The translations under genes were made by a program, and so were the position numbers. This document shows positions 9,601 to 18,024 of a stretch of 64,000 nucleotides of DNA, piece by piece. The stretch covers positions 1,240,001-1,304,000 of the forward strand of contig NZ_CP115607.1 in assembly GCF_027797205.1 (NCBI RefSeq), read 5' to 3'. The notes beneath the pieces were generated by a model, which worked only from the letters and a program-made list of their open reading frames with translations, was not told the DNA's origin and ran no database searches. This stretch comes from Campylobacter sp. VBCF_01 NA2 (GTDB taxonomy: Bacteria; Campylobacterota; Campylobacteria; Campylobacterales; Campylobacteraceae). The first letter of the stretch is position 1; each line of letters begins with the position of its first letter.

Positions 9601-10804
9601 TAGCGCTCCTGTGGTAGAACCGGTAGTAGAGCCTGAGCCAGTAGTCGAGCCAGTTGCTGCGGTTGTAGAACCAGTAGTAGAACAAGCAGTTGAGCCAGTC
9701 GTAGAAAAAGTAGTCGAGCCAGTGATAGAAACAGTCGCTCCTGCCGCAGTAGCTACTACACAAAGAGTAATCGAAGAAATCATCGAAGTTCCTGTTACAA
9801 TCTATGAGGAAGTTCAACAAGAAGAGACAATTATGGTTGAAGAGGAAGTTGAAGTCGAAGAGGAAGTTGAAGTTCCTGCTGAGCACAATCCAAACGATGA
9901 CAATGTTCCTATGGTTAATCGCAAATACGCTGCTAAAATTCTAATCGCAGAGGATAATGAAATTAACCAAAAACTTATGAAGCACACATTAAACAGCTTC
10001 GAAATGGATTTAACGATCGTAGAAAACGGCTTGCTAGCACTAGAAGCTAGAAAATCAGGCGAAGAGTATGATTTGATTTTTATGGATATTTCAATGCCTG
10101 TAATGGACGGTATCGAAGCAACAAAACAAATCAAACAATACGAAGCAGATAACAACCTACGCCATATCCCAATCGTAGCTGTTACAGCTAACGCGCTAAA
10201 AGGCGATAGAGAGAAATTTATGGCAGCTGGCTTAGATGAGTATTGTACAAAACCGATCAAAAAAGACATTTTGGCTAATATGCTTAATGACTTTATTGGT
10301 GACAAACGCTCTGACGCGGCTCCTGCTGGTGGCACAGTCAAACAAATAGTCAAAAAACTTGTAAAACGCCAAGTTCCAAAAACTATTCTAAAAACCGTGA
10401 AAGTGCCTAAAACGATAATGAAACAAGTTCCTAAGAAAACTATCATTAATGAGCCAGTAGCACAAGCTGTGAAAGCAAAAGATGTCTTGATTTGTAAAGC
10501 AAATGTCATGGAAAGCAAAATTTTCGCAAGCATTTTGAAACACCAATACAAAGATGTTGATATGGCTGCAAATTTTGAGCAACTAATTTCTATGGCAACT
10601 AACGATAGCTACAAATTGGTATTGATAGATAAAAAACTAGCTGGTATCGATTTCGCTGCCCTAGAAAATCTACACCAAAAAGCGCCAAATACAAATCTAG
10701 TATTGTTCTCTAACGACAACGACGAGAACCCTGCATTTAGCGAAGTTGTTACTTACAACATCACTAAATCTGGCCTAGAAAAACTTGCGCAAAAATATAT
10801 ATAA
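6692..10804 (+). CDS. hybrid sensor histidine kinase with NIT sensor and multiple receiver domains
   Basis: 1370 residues. TM1 (about 10-30) and TM2 (about 333-358) bracket a periplasmic NIT-like helical domain ([13 protein letters not shown] ... TAAVRDVS), the nitrate/nitrite-type sensor fold. After TM2 come a HAMP-like linker, HisKA with phospho-acceptor His421 ([10 protein letters not shown]), and HATPase_c (N box [25 protein letters not shown]). Next is a degenerate receiver without a phospho-Asp (about 665-765), then a 300-residue Pro/Glu/Val-rich linker, then an intact receiver (Glu1087/Asp1088, Asp1132, CTKP). Last is a receiver-like domain keeping Asp1313 but lacking the acidic pair. 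Start ATG 6692 has AAGGA 6 nt upstream; the TTG at 6662 is rejected. The ligand is unknown. It is co-transcribed with a single-domain response regulator. Confidence 0.93.
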   Translation: MRLNTSSALKMVAWVPLLIIFVVASWYLYDAARLYKINENLKHKVDISAALYDFYEEFAKERGITAAYLGSGNNVGLGSVLKTQRAKTDKAWQDFLDYHAQTHEQDNALHQLFIEHSEAQSAAINQITNLIGRLPEIRKSIDNRDKVFVELFEEYYDKFDEQLTAFRDTINENLYSADVGTLSLTLANMYDTISGTAAVRDVSIEYIISGSPLPREEIDHWKEHAWQSEMPDLVIATHYAATGEDIGIKNELEEYFAKPENEQIAENAQNAMRTIETQLATGEYDIPFNEWFSIQSKKYAMLDEAVKMASNALQERVDIHSAQQLQTLIFAAAAFLLSLILVGFSIAVVRRINRNINDLGRVLGRVGELSNNNEQFDINTADGIDKAYSLIEDAIDFIALQKAEAEDANKAKSIFLANMSHEIRTPLNGIIGFTELLKNTDLDEEKRDYVDTIEKSSENLLTIINNILDVSKIESNKVEIEDILFNPIQDFESAVEIYAAKAAEKNIDILLYIDPTLVHHLYGDITKIKEVLINLMSNAVKFTPEQGSIAVNIVREEEKNPGEAIVTFSVEDTGIGISEDKLANVFNAFSQADSTITRKYGGTGLGLTISSKYVAMMGGKLQVKSTVGKGTKFFFTLPLKETQKSDAEEMFAHISGLNFALLADPNDVMYSDVVKRYVNNLGAKISVFNSSAQLRSAQNNNSFDALITRFKNYGDVSNTTILPTILTLKPKELQSISITNPRIFTLSEPVNLSKLGKTIDKILKSGSLKARPAAAAAAAPVVEEPSLSAIADESPIIPDITLDESPIIEESPVVETPIVAEEMIMDEAPLAVEEPKIEEPKIEEPKPSSSSADELRAILQNRHRGTASEASFVSTPEPAISEPVVEPSVSIEPEIPEIRTDISDITLDIPETPNVEVEIPEITIEEPVVAPVVEPESQEIEISDIEAQISEPEVAIQTPEIKVEAPSVEVSAPVVEPVVEPEPVVEPVAAVVEPVVEQAVEPVVEKVVEPVIETVAPAAVATTQRVIEEIIEVPVTIYEEVQQEETIMVEEEVEVEEEVEVPAEHNPNDDNVPMVNRKYAAKILIAEDNEINQKLMKHTLNSFEMDLTIVENGLLALEARKSGEEYDLIFMDISMPVMDGIEATKQIKQYEADNNLRHIPIVAVTANALKGDREKFMAAGLDEYCTKPIKKDILANMLNDFIGDKRSDAAPAGGTVKQIVKKLVKRQVPKTILKTVKVPKTIMKQVPKKTIINEPVAQAVKAKDVLICKANVMESKIFASILKHQYKDVDMAANFEQLISMATNDSYKLVLIDKKLAGIDFAALENLHQKAPNTNLVLFSNDNDENPAFSEVVTYNITKSGLEKLAQKYI

Positions 10805-10814
10805 GGGATAGTTG

Positions 10815-11195
10815 ATGAAAGAATTAAAAGTTTTGATGATTGATGATGACCTTATAAATTTGAAACTATTAGAAGTTATGATAAAAAAATATGGTAAATT
10901 TACCACAATCCTCCAAGCCAAAAACGGCTTGGACGGATTGGCCGTATTAGAGGCAGAGCCAGTGGATTTAGTCCTACTTGACATTGTTATGCCTGTAATG
11001 AACGGCTTAGAATTTTTAGATAACTTGCATTCTAGGGAGCATATCGCACATATTCCTGTAATAGTTTTAACCACAGATGAAACTGCAAAAAGAGAGGCTT
11101 TAAATAAAGGCGCGTATGACTTTATGACTAAGCCAATCGATTATTCAGATTTACAACGCAAGCTAGATGATGTTATGAACATAATCGGTGATTAA
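10815..11195 (+). CDS. single-domain (CheY-like) response regulator
   Basis: 126 residues, a receiver domain only. Acidic residues Asp10-Asp12 (MIDDD), phospho-acceptor Asp56 (LVLLDIVMP), a Thr in VLTTDE and Lys in MTKP are all present. Start is ATG 10815 with AAGGGA 6 nt upstream; a TTG three bases earlier is less likely. It begins 10 nt after the hybrid kinase, so it is its likely phosphorelay partner or a phosphate sink. No output domain, so it should act by protein-protein contact. The gene ends inside its own terminator hairpin. Confidence 0.93.
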   Translation: MKELKVLMIDDDLINLKLLEVMIKKYGKFTTILQAKNGLDGLAVLEAEPVDLVLLDIVMPVMNGLEFLDNLHSREHIAHIPVIVLTTDETAKREALNKGAYDFMTKPIDYSDLQRKLDDVMNIIGD

Positions 11196-11208
11196 TTTCA
11201 CCGATTTT
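11183..11208 (+). terminator. intrinsic terminator overlapping the response regulator stop codon
   Basis: AATCGGTGA and TCACCGATT form a 9-bp perfect stem whose loop holds the TAA stop, followed by a short T run. It separates the signalling operon from the tRNA that begins at 11209. Confidence 0.75.
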
Positions 11209-11285
11209 GTCCTTGTAGCTCAGCTGGATAGAGCGCAAAATTCCTAATTTTGAGGCCGTGAGTTCGAATCTCGCCAGGGACACCA
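11209..11285 (+). tRNA. tRNA-Arg (anticodon CCU)
   Basis: 77 nt including encoded CCA. Acceptor GTCCTTG/CAGGGAC (G-U and A-U pairs allowed), D arm GCTC/GAGC, anticodon stem CAAAA/TTTTG around loop TTCCTAA (anticodon CCT), and T arm GTGAG/CTCGC with loop TTCGAAT. Reads AGG codons. Confidence 0.95.
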
Positions 11286-11344
11286 CCTATTGAATTTCAA
11301 ATCAAATTTATTAAAATTTAACCCCTTTATAAAGCACAAAACGC

Positions 11345-11350
11345 TATAAT
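11345..11350 (+). promoter_or_regulatory. -10 element of the nadD operon
   Basis: A perfect TATAAT lies 24 nt before the nadD GTG, downstream of AT-rich DNA, as expected for a Campylobacter sigma70 promoter. Confidence 0.65.
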
Positions 11351-11374
11351 CGCGCCAAAATTTTAAGGATAATA

Positions 11375-11929
11375 GTGAGAATCGCACTTTTTGGCGGGAG
11401 TTTCGATCCGCCTCATGCTGGACACGACGCGATAGTAAAAGAGGCTCTAAGCGCAAATTTAGCCGATTTGCTAGTGATTATGCCAACTTTTATAAATCCG
11501 TTTAAGTCCGAATTCACAGCCCCTCCGAGCCTGCGCCTAAAATGGTGTCAAAGCCTTTGGGGTGAGCGCGAAAATATCCTTATTAGCGATTACGAAATCT
11601 CGCAAAACCGCAAGGTTGCGACTATTGAAAGCGTGAAATTTTTAAAGCAAAAATTTAACCCTAGCCAAATTTACCTCATCATCGGCGCAGACAATCTCGC
11701 CGAGCTTGAAAAATGGCAAAATTTCGAGCAGTTGCGAGATTTGGTTTGCTTCGTGATCGCCACCAGAGAGGGCGCTAGTATCCCCATAAAATGGGCGAAT
11801 TTGCCAAAAATTAATATTAATGTTAAAATCTCTTCCTCATCTTTTCGCGCTAGCTTAAAAGGCGAAATTCCAGCGCAAATCAAAGATGAAGTAATAAATT
11901 TTTATAAAGGAAAAAAATGCAAGAAGTAA
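11375..11929 (+). CDS. nadD: nicotinate-nucleotide adenylyltransferase
   Basis: Adds AMP to nicotinate mononucleotide in NAD synthesis. 184 residues, normal. The nucleotidyltransferase motif GGSFDPPHAGH is at residues 8-18, and the second ATP-binding signature ISSSSFR is near the C-terminus. Start is GTG with AAGGA 7 nt upstream. It overlaps rsfS by 13 nt, the usual nadD-rsfS pairing. Confidence 0.96.
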   Translation: MRIALFGGSFDPPHAGHDAIVKEALSANLADLLVIMPTFINPFKSEFTAPPSLRLKWCQSLWGERENILISDYEISQNRKVATIESVKFLKQKFNPSQIYLIIGADNLAELEKWQNFEQLRDLVCFVIATREGASIPIKWANLPKININVKISSSSFRASLKGEIPAQIKDEVINFYKGKKCKK

Positions 11930-12252
11930 GACAAAGAGCCGAAAAAATCGCACACATCCTAAGCGAGAAAAAGGCAGAAAATCCCCAAGTCATCGACATG
12001 AGCGATAAAGAATACATCGCGAAATTCGTAGTCATCGCCACCACTTTCACAGGTCGCCACGCATACTCGCTAATCGAGGAGCTCAAAACCGCTCTCAAAC
12101 CCGCTGGTGAGGAGTTTTTGGCTATTGAGGAAGGCGATGATTGGAGCGTCGTTGATCTTGGAGATATCATCGTTCATCTTATGAGCGATACATACCGCAC
12201 CAAATACGATATCGAGGACTTTTTAGCAAAACTTAAAAAAGAAGAGTTCTAA
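11917..12252 (+). CDS. rsfS: ribosome silencing factor RsfS
   Basis: 111 residues, DUF143 family. It binds ribosomal protein L14 and blocks subunit joining during starvation. Family signatures DWSVVDLGDIIVHLMSDTYR and KFVVIATTFTGRHA are present. Overlaps nadD by 13 nt and the next gene by 1 nt (TAATG). Confidence 0.95.
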   Translation: MQEVRQRAEKIAHILSEKKAENPQVIDMSDKEYIAKFVVIATTFTGRHAYSLIEELKTALKPAGEEFLAIEEGDDWSVVDLGDIIVHLMSDTYRTKYDIEDFLAKLKKEEF

Positions 12253-13619
12253 TGGAGCGTCAAACTTGGAGTAACAAACTCACCTATATCCTAACCGTCG
12301 CAGGCGCAACAATCGGCTTTGGCTGCACCTGGCGTTTCCCGTATTTAGTCGGCGAAAACGGCGGTGGGGCGTATGTTTTTGTATTTTGCGTAGCGATGAT
12401 TGCGCTTGGAATTCCAATGATTTTGGTCGAAAATGTCATCGGACGCAGGGCGCTAAGAAATTCAGTCGATGCCTTTGGTGTGCCAAAACTTAATGGCGAG
12501 AAAATCTCGCAAAAATGGAAAATCGTAGGCATTATGGGGCTAATTGGCGCGTTTGGAATTTTGGCTTATTATATGGTGCTTGGCGGCTGGGTTCTGACAT
12601 ACATTATCAACATAATCAATGGAAATTTCAATCTCTCCGCCCCGATAACAGACCCAAAATTTACGGAAAATTTCTACAACGCAAATATCGAAAACAACCC
12701 GCTTTGGATCGGAATTTACACATTTATTTTCGTGGCAATTAACTGGTATATCCTAAAAAAGGGCATAATAGATGGAATCGAAAAATTTGTCAAATTTCTC
12801 ATGCCAGCACTTTTTTTGTGCTTTATCGCGGTTATTGTTACGAATTTGACCCTGCCTAGCGCGACAGCGGGCGTGGGATTTTACCTTAGCATTGATTTTG
12901 CCAAAATCACGCCAAAGCTTCTAATCGATGTGCTAGGGCAGGTATTTTTCGCCCTATCTTTGGGCTTTGGCGTTATGATTACCCTTTCTAGCTTTTTAGA
13001 CAAGGAAGAAAATTTAATCCAAACCGCCACACTCACAGCCGTGATAAACACAATAATTGCGGTGCTTGCGGGATTTATGATTTTCCCTGCGCTCTTTTCT
13101 GTGGGCTTAGAGCCTACAAAAGGCACGAGGCTAGTATTCGAATCCCTACCTATCGCGTTTTCGTATATGCCATTTGGCAATCTAATCGGCGTCGTGTTTT
13201 TATCGATACTACTCATCGCCGCCCTTACCACATCGCTTACGATTTATCAGGTTTTGATAAATTATGTCGAGGAAAAATTTGGTCTTAGCACCACGAAATC
13301 CACAAATATCGTGCTTTTGGCTATTTTCGTGCTAGGAAATATCCCTTGCATACTTTCAAGCAATATCTTGGGCGATGTGCAAATTCTATCTCGCTCGATA
13401 TTTGATGCGTTTGACTTCGTGAGCGCAAATATTTTCTTTGTCCTAACAGCCTTGATGTGTAGCCTTTATGTGGGCTGGGTGCTAGGCGATGACGCCGTGC
13501 ATGAGCTCACGAACGGCGGAAAACAAGGCGCAGGTTTAGCCAAAATTTGGCTAGTATATGTGCGATTTGTGCTACCACTAATCATAGCGGTCGTCTTTGT
13601 GTATGGAATTTTTGGATAG
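12252..13619 (+). CDS. sodium-dependent amino-acid-type transporter, NSS (SNF) family
   Basis: 455 residues with about 11 membrane segments. The N-terminal signature RQTWSNKLTYILTVAGATIG with GCTWRFPYLVGENGGGAY holds the Na+ and substrate site of TM1 in LeuT/MhsT/TnaT proteins. Probably imports an amino acid with sodium; which one cannot be told. Start overlaps the rsfS stop by 1 nt. Confidence 0.93.
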   Translation: MERQTWSNKLTYILTVAGATIGFGCTWRFPYLVGENGGGAYVFVFCVAMIALGIPMILVENVIGRRALRNSVDAFGVPKLNGEKISQKWKIVGIMGLIGAFGILAYYMVLGGWVLTYIINIINGNFNLSAPITDPKFTENFYNANIENNPLWIGIYTFIFVAINWYILKKGIIDGIEKFVKFLMPALFLCFIAVIVTNLTLPSATAGVGFYLSIDFAKITPKLLIDVLGQVFFALSLGFGVMITLSSFLDKEENLIQTATLTAVINTIIAVLAGFMIFPALFSVGLEPTKGTRLVFESLPIAFSYMPFGNLIGVVFLSILLIAALTTSLTIYQVLINYVEEKFGLSTTKSTNIVLLAIFVLGNIPCILSSNILGDVQILSRSIFDAFDFVSANIFFVLTALMCSLYVGWVLGDDAVHELTNGGKQGAGLAKIWLVYVRFVLPLIIAVVFVYGIFG

Positions 13620-13625
13620 AAATTT

Positions 13626-14207
13626 ATGATTTTATTTTTTCTTACAATGTTTCCGATTTCGCTAATGCCGGGCATTAATATGATTTATGCGCTAAATTTA
13701 GGCATGTCGCATGGATACGCGCGCTCGCTTCCTGCGCTCATAGCCCAAACTATCGGTATTGCGCTCGTTTCACTTGCTTGCATTTTAGGTATTGCTGGGC
13801 TTTTGATAACGCACCCAAGCGCACTTTTTGTAATCAAGGTTTTGGGCGGAATTTACATTTTATATCTTGGAATTTCGCTTTTTAGAAGCAACGGAAAATT
13901 CGAAGAAAAAGAGCAAAAAATAGAGAAAAATTTATTCGCGCAAGGCTTTGTGATTTCTACGACAAATCCCAAAGCATGGATATTTTTCGCCGCGATTTAT
14001 CCTAAATTTATCAATGCTAACCAAATTTTGGGTTATTACAACTTCGGCTTAATCGGCATAATGTGTCTAAGCGAGATTATCGCGCTTAGCGTGTATTCGC
14101 TCGGTGGAACGATTTTGAAAAATTTGCTTAAAACGCATTTGCGATATTTAGAGATTTTTTGCGCGATTTTAATGTGCGTAATCGGAATTTTGATGATTTT
14201 TAGATGA
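13626..14207 (+). CDS. LysE/RhtB family exporter
   Basis: 193 residues, six predicted membrane segments. The N-terminal motif MFPISLMPGINMIYALNLG and the central GGIYILYLGISLFRS match the LysE/RhtB amino-acid exporters. It starts 6 nt after the NSS transporter; the pair of an amino-acid importer and an exporter suggests control of amino-acid levels, which is inference. Confidence 0.85.
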   Translation: MILFFLTMFPISLMPGINMIYALNLGMSHGYARSLPALIAQTIGIALVSLACILGIAGLLITHPSALFVIKVLGGIYILYLGISLFRSNGKFEEKEQKIEKNLFAQGFVISTTNPKAWIFFAAIYPKFINANQILGYYNFGLIGIMCLSEIIALSVYSLGGTILKNLLKTHLRYLEIFCAILMCVIGILMIFR

Positions 14208-14221
14208 TTTAAGGAGGGAAA

Positions 14222-15493
14222 ATGGCAGAGAGGTATAAAGGCTACAATTTTAGGCTAAAAGATTCGCTTTTAGGCGTGCAATTTTTATTCGTAGCATTTG
14301 GTGCGCTTGTTTTGGTGCCGATTTTGACAGGACTTGATACTAATGTCGCGCTATTTACGGCTGGTATCGGAACGCTTGTTTTTCAGCTTTGCACGAGAAA
14401 GCAGGTCGTGCCGATATTTTTGGCTAGTTCGTTTGCGTTTATCACGCCGATAACTTTCAGTGTATCACAATGGGGCGTGAGTGCGACAATGGGCGGATTA
14501 ATGGCGGCAGGTTTGCTCTATGTCGCACTTAGCTTTGTGGTTAGATACAAGGGCGATGGCTTCATACACAAGCTCTTACCCCCAGTCGTCGTGGGTCCTG
14601 TCATCATCGCAATCGGCCTAATCCTAAGCCCGACAGCCGTAAATATGGCTATGGCAAAAGACATCGACGCAATCCCGCAAACCACCGCGCTTATCATCGC
14701 TTTTATCTCGCTAATCGCCACGATAATCGCCATAATGTTTGGCAAGGGTATCATCAGGCTAATACCGATTTTATCTGGTATTTTTGTAGGATACATCGCC
14801 TCGCTATGCTTTGGAATCGTGGATTTCTCGCCCATTAGCAACGCAAAGTGGTTTTCCGTGCCAAATTTCAGCGCACCAAGCTTTAATCTCAACGCGATTT
14901 TATACATGCTTCCAATCGCCATAGCCCCTACAATCGAGCATATCGGCGATATTTTGACGATTAGTAATGTAACAAAGGAAAATTTCTTAAAAAACCCAGG
15001 ACTTAAAAGCACGCTTTTGGGCGATGGTTTGGCGACCACGGCAGCAGCGTGTTTTGGTGGTCCGCCAAACACCACTTATAGCGAAGTTACAGGCGCTGTG
15101 CGCTTAACCAAAGCCTTCAACCCAGCCATTATGACATGGACAGCCATAACTGCGATTTTGCTTGCATTTGTGGGCAAGCTAGGGGCATTTATCGCCACAA
15201 TCCCGGTGCCTGTCATCGGCGGAATTATGATTTTGCTCTTTGGAATCATCGCTTCTGTGGGCATGGAATCTCTCATCAAAGCCAAAGTTGATCTATCAAA
15301 TCCGCGAAACATGGTCATAATCTCGCTAATCTTGGTCGTTTCAATCGGCGGGTTGGTGCTGGATTTTGGTTTTGCTAAATTTAGCGGCATTGGCCTTGGA
15401 GCAATCGTGGGCGTGGTTTTAAATTTAGTTCTACCAAAGGTCGATAAAATCGAAGAAATGGACTTCGAGCAGCTAGAAAGCGACGAAGAATAA
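14222..15493 (+). CDS. uraA: uracil/xanthine permease, NCS2 family (UraA-like)
   Basis: 423 residues, multi-spanning. Conserved NCS2 motifs include the TM8 stretch APTIEHIGDI and the TM10 signature GGPPNTTYSEVTG with its substrate Glu. The early LGVQFLFVAFGALVLVPILTG is typical of UraA. Most likely a proton-linked uracil importer. A strong ribosome binding site (AAGGAGG) precedes the ATG. The hairpin at 15500-15537 ends the operon. Confidence 0.9.
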   Translation: MAERYKGYNFRLKDSLLGVQFLFVAFGALVLVPILTGLDTNVALFTAGIGTLVFQLCTRKQVVPIFLASSFAFITPITFSVSQWGVSATMGGLMAAGLLYVALSFVVRYKGDGFIHKLLPPVVVGPVIIAIGLILSPTAVNMAMAKDIDAIPQTTALIIAFISLIATIIAIMFGKGIIRLIPILSGIFVGYIASLCFGIVDFSPISNAKWFSVPNFSAPSFNLNAILYMLPIAIAPTIEHIGDILTISNVTKENFLKNPGLKSTLLGDGLATTAAACFGGPPNTTYSEVTGAVRLTKAFNPAIMTWTAITAILLAFVGKLGAFIATIPVPVIGGIMILLFGIIASVGMESLIKAKVDLSNPRNMVIISLILVVSIGGLVLDFGFAKFSGIGLGAIVGVVLNLVLPKVDKIEEMDFEQLESDEE

Positions 15494-15499
15494 ACTCAA

Positions 15500-15537
15500 A
15501 ATTTAAAGATAAATTTGCAAAAATTTATCTTTAAATT
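15500..15537 (+). terminator. long AT-rich terminator hairpin after uraA
   Basis: A 17-bp perfect inverted repeat (AATTTAAAGATAAATTT, loop GCAA, then its complement) lies 7 nt after the uraA stop. There is no clear T run, but its position and symmetry suggest a terminator or mRNA-stabilising stem. Confidence 0.6.
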
Positions 15538-15606
15538 CCTACTAAAATTCCAAATAAAACAAAATTTGTAATAAATTATAATTATGTAACATTTTAAGCA
15601 AATTTA

Positions 15607-15620
15607 TTGATTTAAATCAA
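15607..15620 (+). promoter_or_regulatory. FNR/CRP-type box upstream of nrfHA
   Basis: TTGATTTAAATCAA is a perfect match to the FNR consensus TTGAT-N4-ATCAA. A -10 like TAAAAT lies at 15642-15647, so the box centre falls about 40 nt upstream of the expected transcription start, the classic class II activator position. This suggests induction under low oxygen or nitrite by a Crp/Fnr-family regulator not encoded in this window. Confidence 0.8.
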
Positions 15621-15681
15621 TAAATTTTTACTAAATCGTGCTAAAATACCAACTTAACAAATTTTAAATGAAAGGAGTGCT

Positions 15682-16182
15682 TTGATTACTAACAAATCAT
15701 CACAGAAAAAGCCTTTTTCTGTAGCCGGCCTCATTCTTTCAGCCTTGATAGGCTTAGTGTTTGGCTTCGGTGTTTTTACATTTGTCTATGCAGACGGCCT
15801 AGTGCATCTTAGCAAAGATCCAATCGCCTGTAAAAAATGCCATGTCATGAACCAAGTCTATGAGAGCTGGGAAAAAGGTGGTCACCAGCATGTCGCTACT
15901 TGTGGTGATTGCCACTTGCCACACGACTTTGTCGGCAAATGGCTGATGAAAGCAGAAAGCGGTCTTCACCATGGCTATGCTTTTACTTTCAAGGACAACC
16001 CGGTAGCTTTTTCAGCTAGCCCTAAGAGCAAAGCAATCGTGCAACAAAACTGCATCGAGTGCCATAAAGAGTATGCTGAACCAGCGATTCACGCTAAACA
16101 AGCAGGTGGCTCAGATGTCCAAAACGAAGCCCTTAGTTGCGTATCTTGTCATAGACAAGCCGGACACGCCCATAATTATTAA
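15682..16182 (+). CDS. nrfH: cytochrome c nitrite reductase, membrane-anchor quinol dehydrogenase subunit
   Basis: 166 residues, NapC/NirT family. One N-terminal membrane anchor (about 14-38) precedes four CxxCH haem motifs at Cys50, Cys74, Cys124 and Cys153. It passes electrons from menaquinol to NrfA in the periplasm. The TTG start at 15682 is supported by AAAGGAG 4 nt upstream. It is followed 21 nt later by nrfA and preceded by an FNR-type box. Confidence 0.96.
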   Translation: MITNKSSQKKPFSVAGLILSALIGLVFGFGVFTFVYADGLVHLSKDPIACKKCHVMNQVYESWEKGGHQHVATCGDCHLPHDFVGKWLMKAESGLHHGYAFTFKDNPVAFSASPKSKAIVQQNCIECHKEYAEPAIHAKQAGGSDVQNEALSCVSCHRQAGHAHNY

Positions 16183-16203
16183 AATTTAAATAGGAGTACC
16201 ATA

Positions 16204-17883
16204 ATGAAAAAACTTTTTGCTACCGTTTTTGTCATCGCGGCACTTGCAGGTGCTGGCGTCCTTGCGCTTTTCGCTGACATTAACAGTAAAAAAAATGAGG
16301 ATAGAGAATATCCGCTAATGCTTACTAAGAACGACGATACTGTTCCAAATATCCAAGAGTGGGGTAAAAATTTCCCAAGCCATCTTGATATGACTTTGAA
16401 AATGAAAGACATAAATTTCGAGACTGATTGGGCTGGTTCATTACCATACTCAAAACTTCGCCGCTTCCCAGCTGCTAGCGTATTTTGGAAGGGCTATGCG
16501 TTTGCGGTAGATTACAATCGCCCAAGACTTCACTACTATTCACAAATAGATCAAATGGAGACAAAACGCAACAACAAAGAGTATCTAAATTCTCACGGAT
16601 TGCCTAAATTTAACGGCCAACCAGGATATTGTATGAACTGCCACAGCGGTCATATCATGGCTATAATGAGCGATCCTGATTACAAAGAATTACACGATCC
16701 AGCTACTCGCCCAGAGTCATTTAACCAACCAATGGGTTATTTCGACAATGACAAAGAAAATGGCGTATTCAAAAAAGAAGCATGGACAAAAATGAACTCT
16801 ATCCCATACTTCGATGTTGTTAAAATGATCACTAAAAAACACGGCGAAGATCCTCACGGCGGCGCTCAACTAGGTTCAGCCTGTGCTGATTGCCACCACC
16901 CAGATGATATGAGTTTGCGCGTAACTCGCCCAGGATTTGTAAATGCGATGGTTGAGCGCGGTTATGAAGCAGATCCTAAATCAGGTATCAAAGGCACAAG
17001 AGTAGAGATGAGAAACTATGTTTGTATGCAATGCCATGTCGAATACTATCCAGGCATGAACTCTACACTAGTTTTCCCATGGGCTAAATGGAAAAAAGAC
17101 GAGCCTTTCAAAATCGAGAATTTCGATGAATACTACGATGAGAAAGCTGCAAATGGTCAATTCAAATTCGACTACAAACACAAACTAACTGACGCTCCAA
17201 TCGTAAAAATGCAACACCCAGAAGCAGAGCTATACTCTACAAGCATCCACGCTAGAAGCGGTGTAACATGCGTAGATTGCCACATGCCATACAAACGCGA
17301 AGGTGCTAAGAAAATCACAAATCACACAATCCAAACACCTTATGCTGACATTACTGGCGCATGCAAAACTTGCCACATGCAAAGCGAGCAAGAGCTAAAA
17401 GATAGAATTTCATTTATCCAAAATCGCTATGCGTTCGAGCTTAGAAAATGCGAAAACAACCTAATGGCATTTATCCAAGATGTTGTTACAGCACGCGAAG
17501 AGCTAGCTAAACACGAGCAATTCTCAGGCCTTGATGCTGACGCTCAAAAAGCAGCTATCAGCGAGGCACTAAAAGATGTTCTAGCTTACCACAGAAAAGC
17601 TCACATCCGCTGGGACTTCGGATTTAGCGAGAACAGCTACGGATTCCACGCTCCACAAGAAGCAAGCAGAATCGTAGGTCAATGCCAAACTGTCGCAAGA
17701 GAGGGTCAAGCAGCACTTGTTAATGCCCTAGTTCCATACGGTATCACAATCGCTCTACGCCAAAACGCAGACGAGATCCCTGAGCCAGAGGTTATCACAT
17801 CTCACAACTACCCAACAGCGATTGATCCTTCTGATAAACTCAAAAAACTTGACGAGGATATCAAAAATATGAATTTCAAATAA
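16204..17883 (+). CDS. nrfA: cytochrome c nitrite reductase, catalytic pentahaem subunit
   Basis: Periplasmic six-electron reduction of nitrite to ammonium, allowing respiration on nitrite. 559 residues with an N-terminal signal segment (MKKLFATVFVIAALAGAGVL). Five haem motifs: CMNCH (143), CADCH (227), CMQCH (274), CVDCH (356), CKTCH (387). The first, active-site haem has CxxCH in place of the CxxCK of E. coli and Wolinella; the same substitution is known in Campylobacter NrfA. Even, regular codon use suggests high expression. Terminator at 17907-17934. Confidence 0.96.
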   Translation: MKKLFATVFVIAALAGAGVLALFADINSKKNEDREYPLMLTKNDDTVPNIQEWGKNFPSHLDMTLKMKDINFETDWAGSLPYSKLRRFPAASVFWKGYAFAVDYNRPRLHYYSQIDQMETKRNNKEYLNSHGLPKFNGQPGYCMNCHSGHIMAIMSDPDYKELHDPATRPESFNQPMGYFDNDKENGVFKKEAWTKMNSIPYFDVVKMITKKHGEDPHGGAQLGSACADCHHPDDMSLRVTRPGFVNAMVERGYEADPKSGIKGTRVEMRNYVCMQCHVEYYPGMNSTLVFPWAKWKKDEPFKIENFDEYYDEKAANGQFKFDYKHKLTDAPIVKMQHPEAELYSTSIHARSGVTCVDCHMPYKREGAKKITNHTIQTPYADITGACKTCHMQSEQELKDRISFIQNRYAFELRKCENNLMAFIQDVVTAREELAKHEQFSGLDADAQKAAISEALKDVLAYHRKAHIRWDFGFSENSYGFHAPQEASRIVGQCQTVAREGQAALVNALVPYGITIALRQNADEIPEPEVITSHNYPTAIDPSDKLKKLDEDIKNMNFK

Positions 17884-17906
17884 TCTTTGATTGATTGAAA
17901 TTCAGC

Positions 17907-17934
17907 TGCCCCGAGCAATCGGGGCATTTTTTTT
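17907..17934 (+). terminator. strong intrinsic terminator of nrfHA
   Basis: TGCCCCGA and TCGGGGCA form an 8-bp GC-rich stem with a GCAA tetraloop, followed by eight T. Textbook Rho-independent terminator 23 nt after the nrfA stop. Confidence 0.95.
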
Positions 17935-17990
17935 GCCCTAAAATTTTAAAATTTAACCTTCACAAAAGCACTATTTAACGCTAAATTTTG

Positions 17991-17996
17991 TATAAT
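17991..17996 (+). promoter_or_regulatory. -10 element of trpBA
   Basis: A TATAAT within TTTTGTATAATCG (extended TG type) lies 28 nt before the trpB ATG, downstream of the nrfA terminator. No trp leader peptide with Trp codons or attenuator is visible. Confidence 0.7.
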
Positions 17997-18024
17997 CGCC
18001 AAATTTTATTTTTGAAGGACGCTT

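Noticed and set aside
9040-9760. Repeated GTAGAAGAGCC/GTAGTAGAGCC words considered as a CRISPR or tandem repeat array
   Set aside because: They encode the Val-Glu-Pro linker of the kinase in frame and have no spacer pattern. No CRISPR array was seen in the window.
8827-9886. Long minus-strand frames opposite the hybrid kinase linker
   Set aside because: They mirror the low-complexity Pro/Glu/Val repeats of the sense gene; composition (Ser/Thr/Gly or Tyr/Phe/Asn runs) is not protein-like.
16608-16662. Loss of the CxxCK active-site haem motif in NrfA as a possible defect
   Set aside because: CxxCH at this position is known from functional Campylobacter NrfA.
17935-18024. trp attenuator or T-box before trpB
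   Set aside because: Only 90 nt, with a plain promoter and no Trp-codon leader or antiterminator pair.
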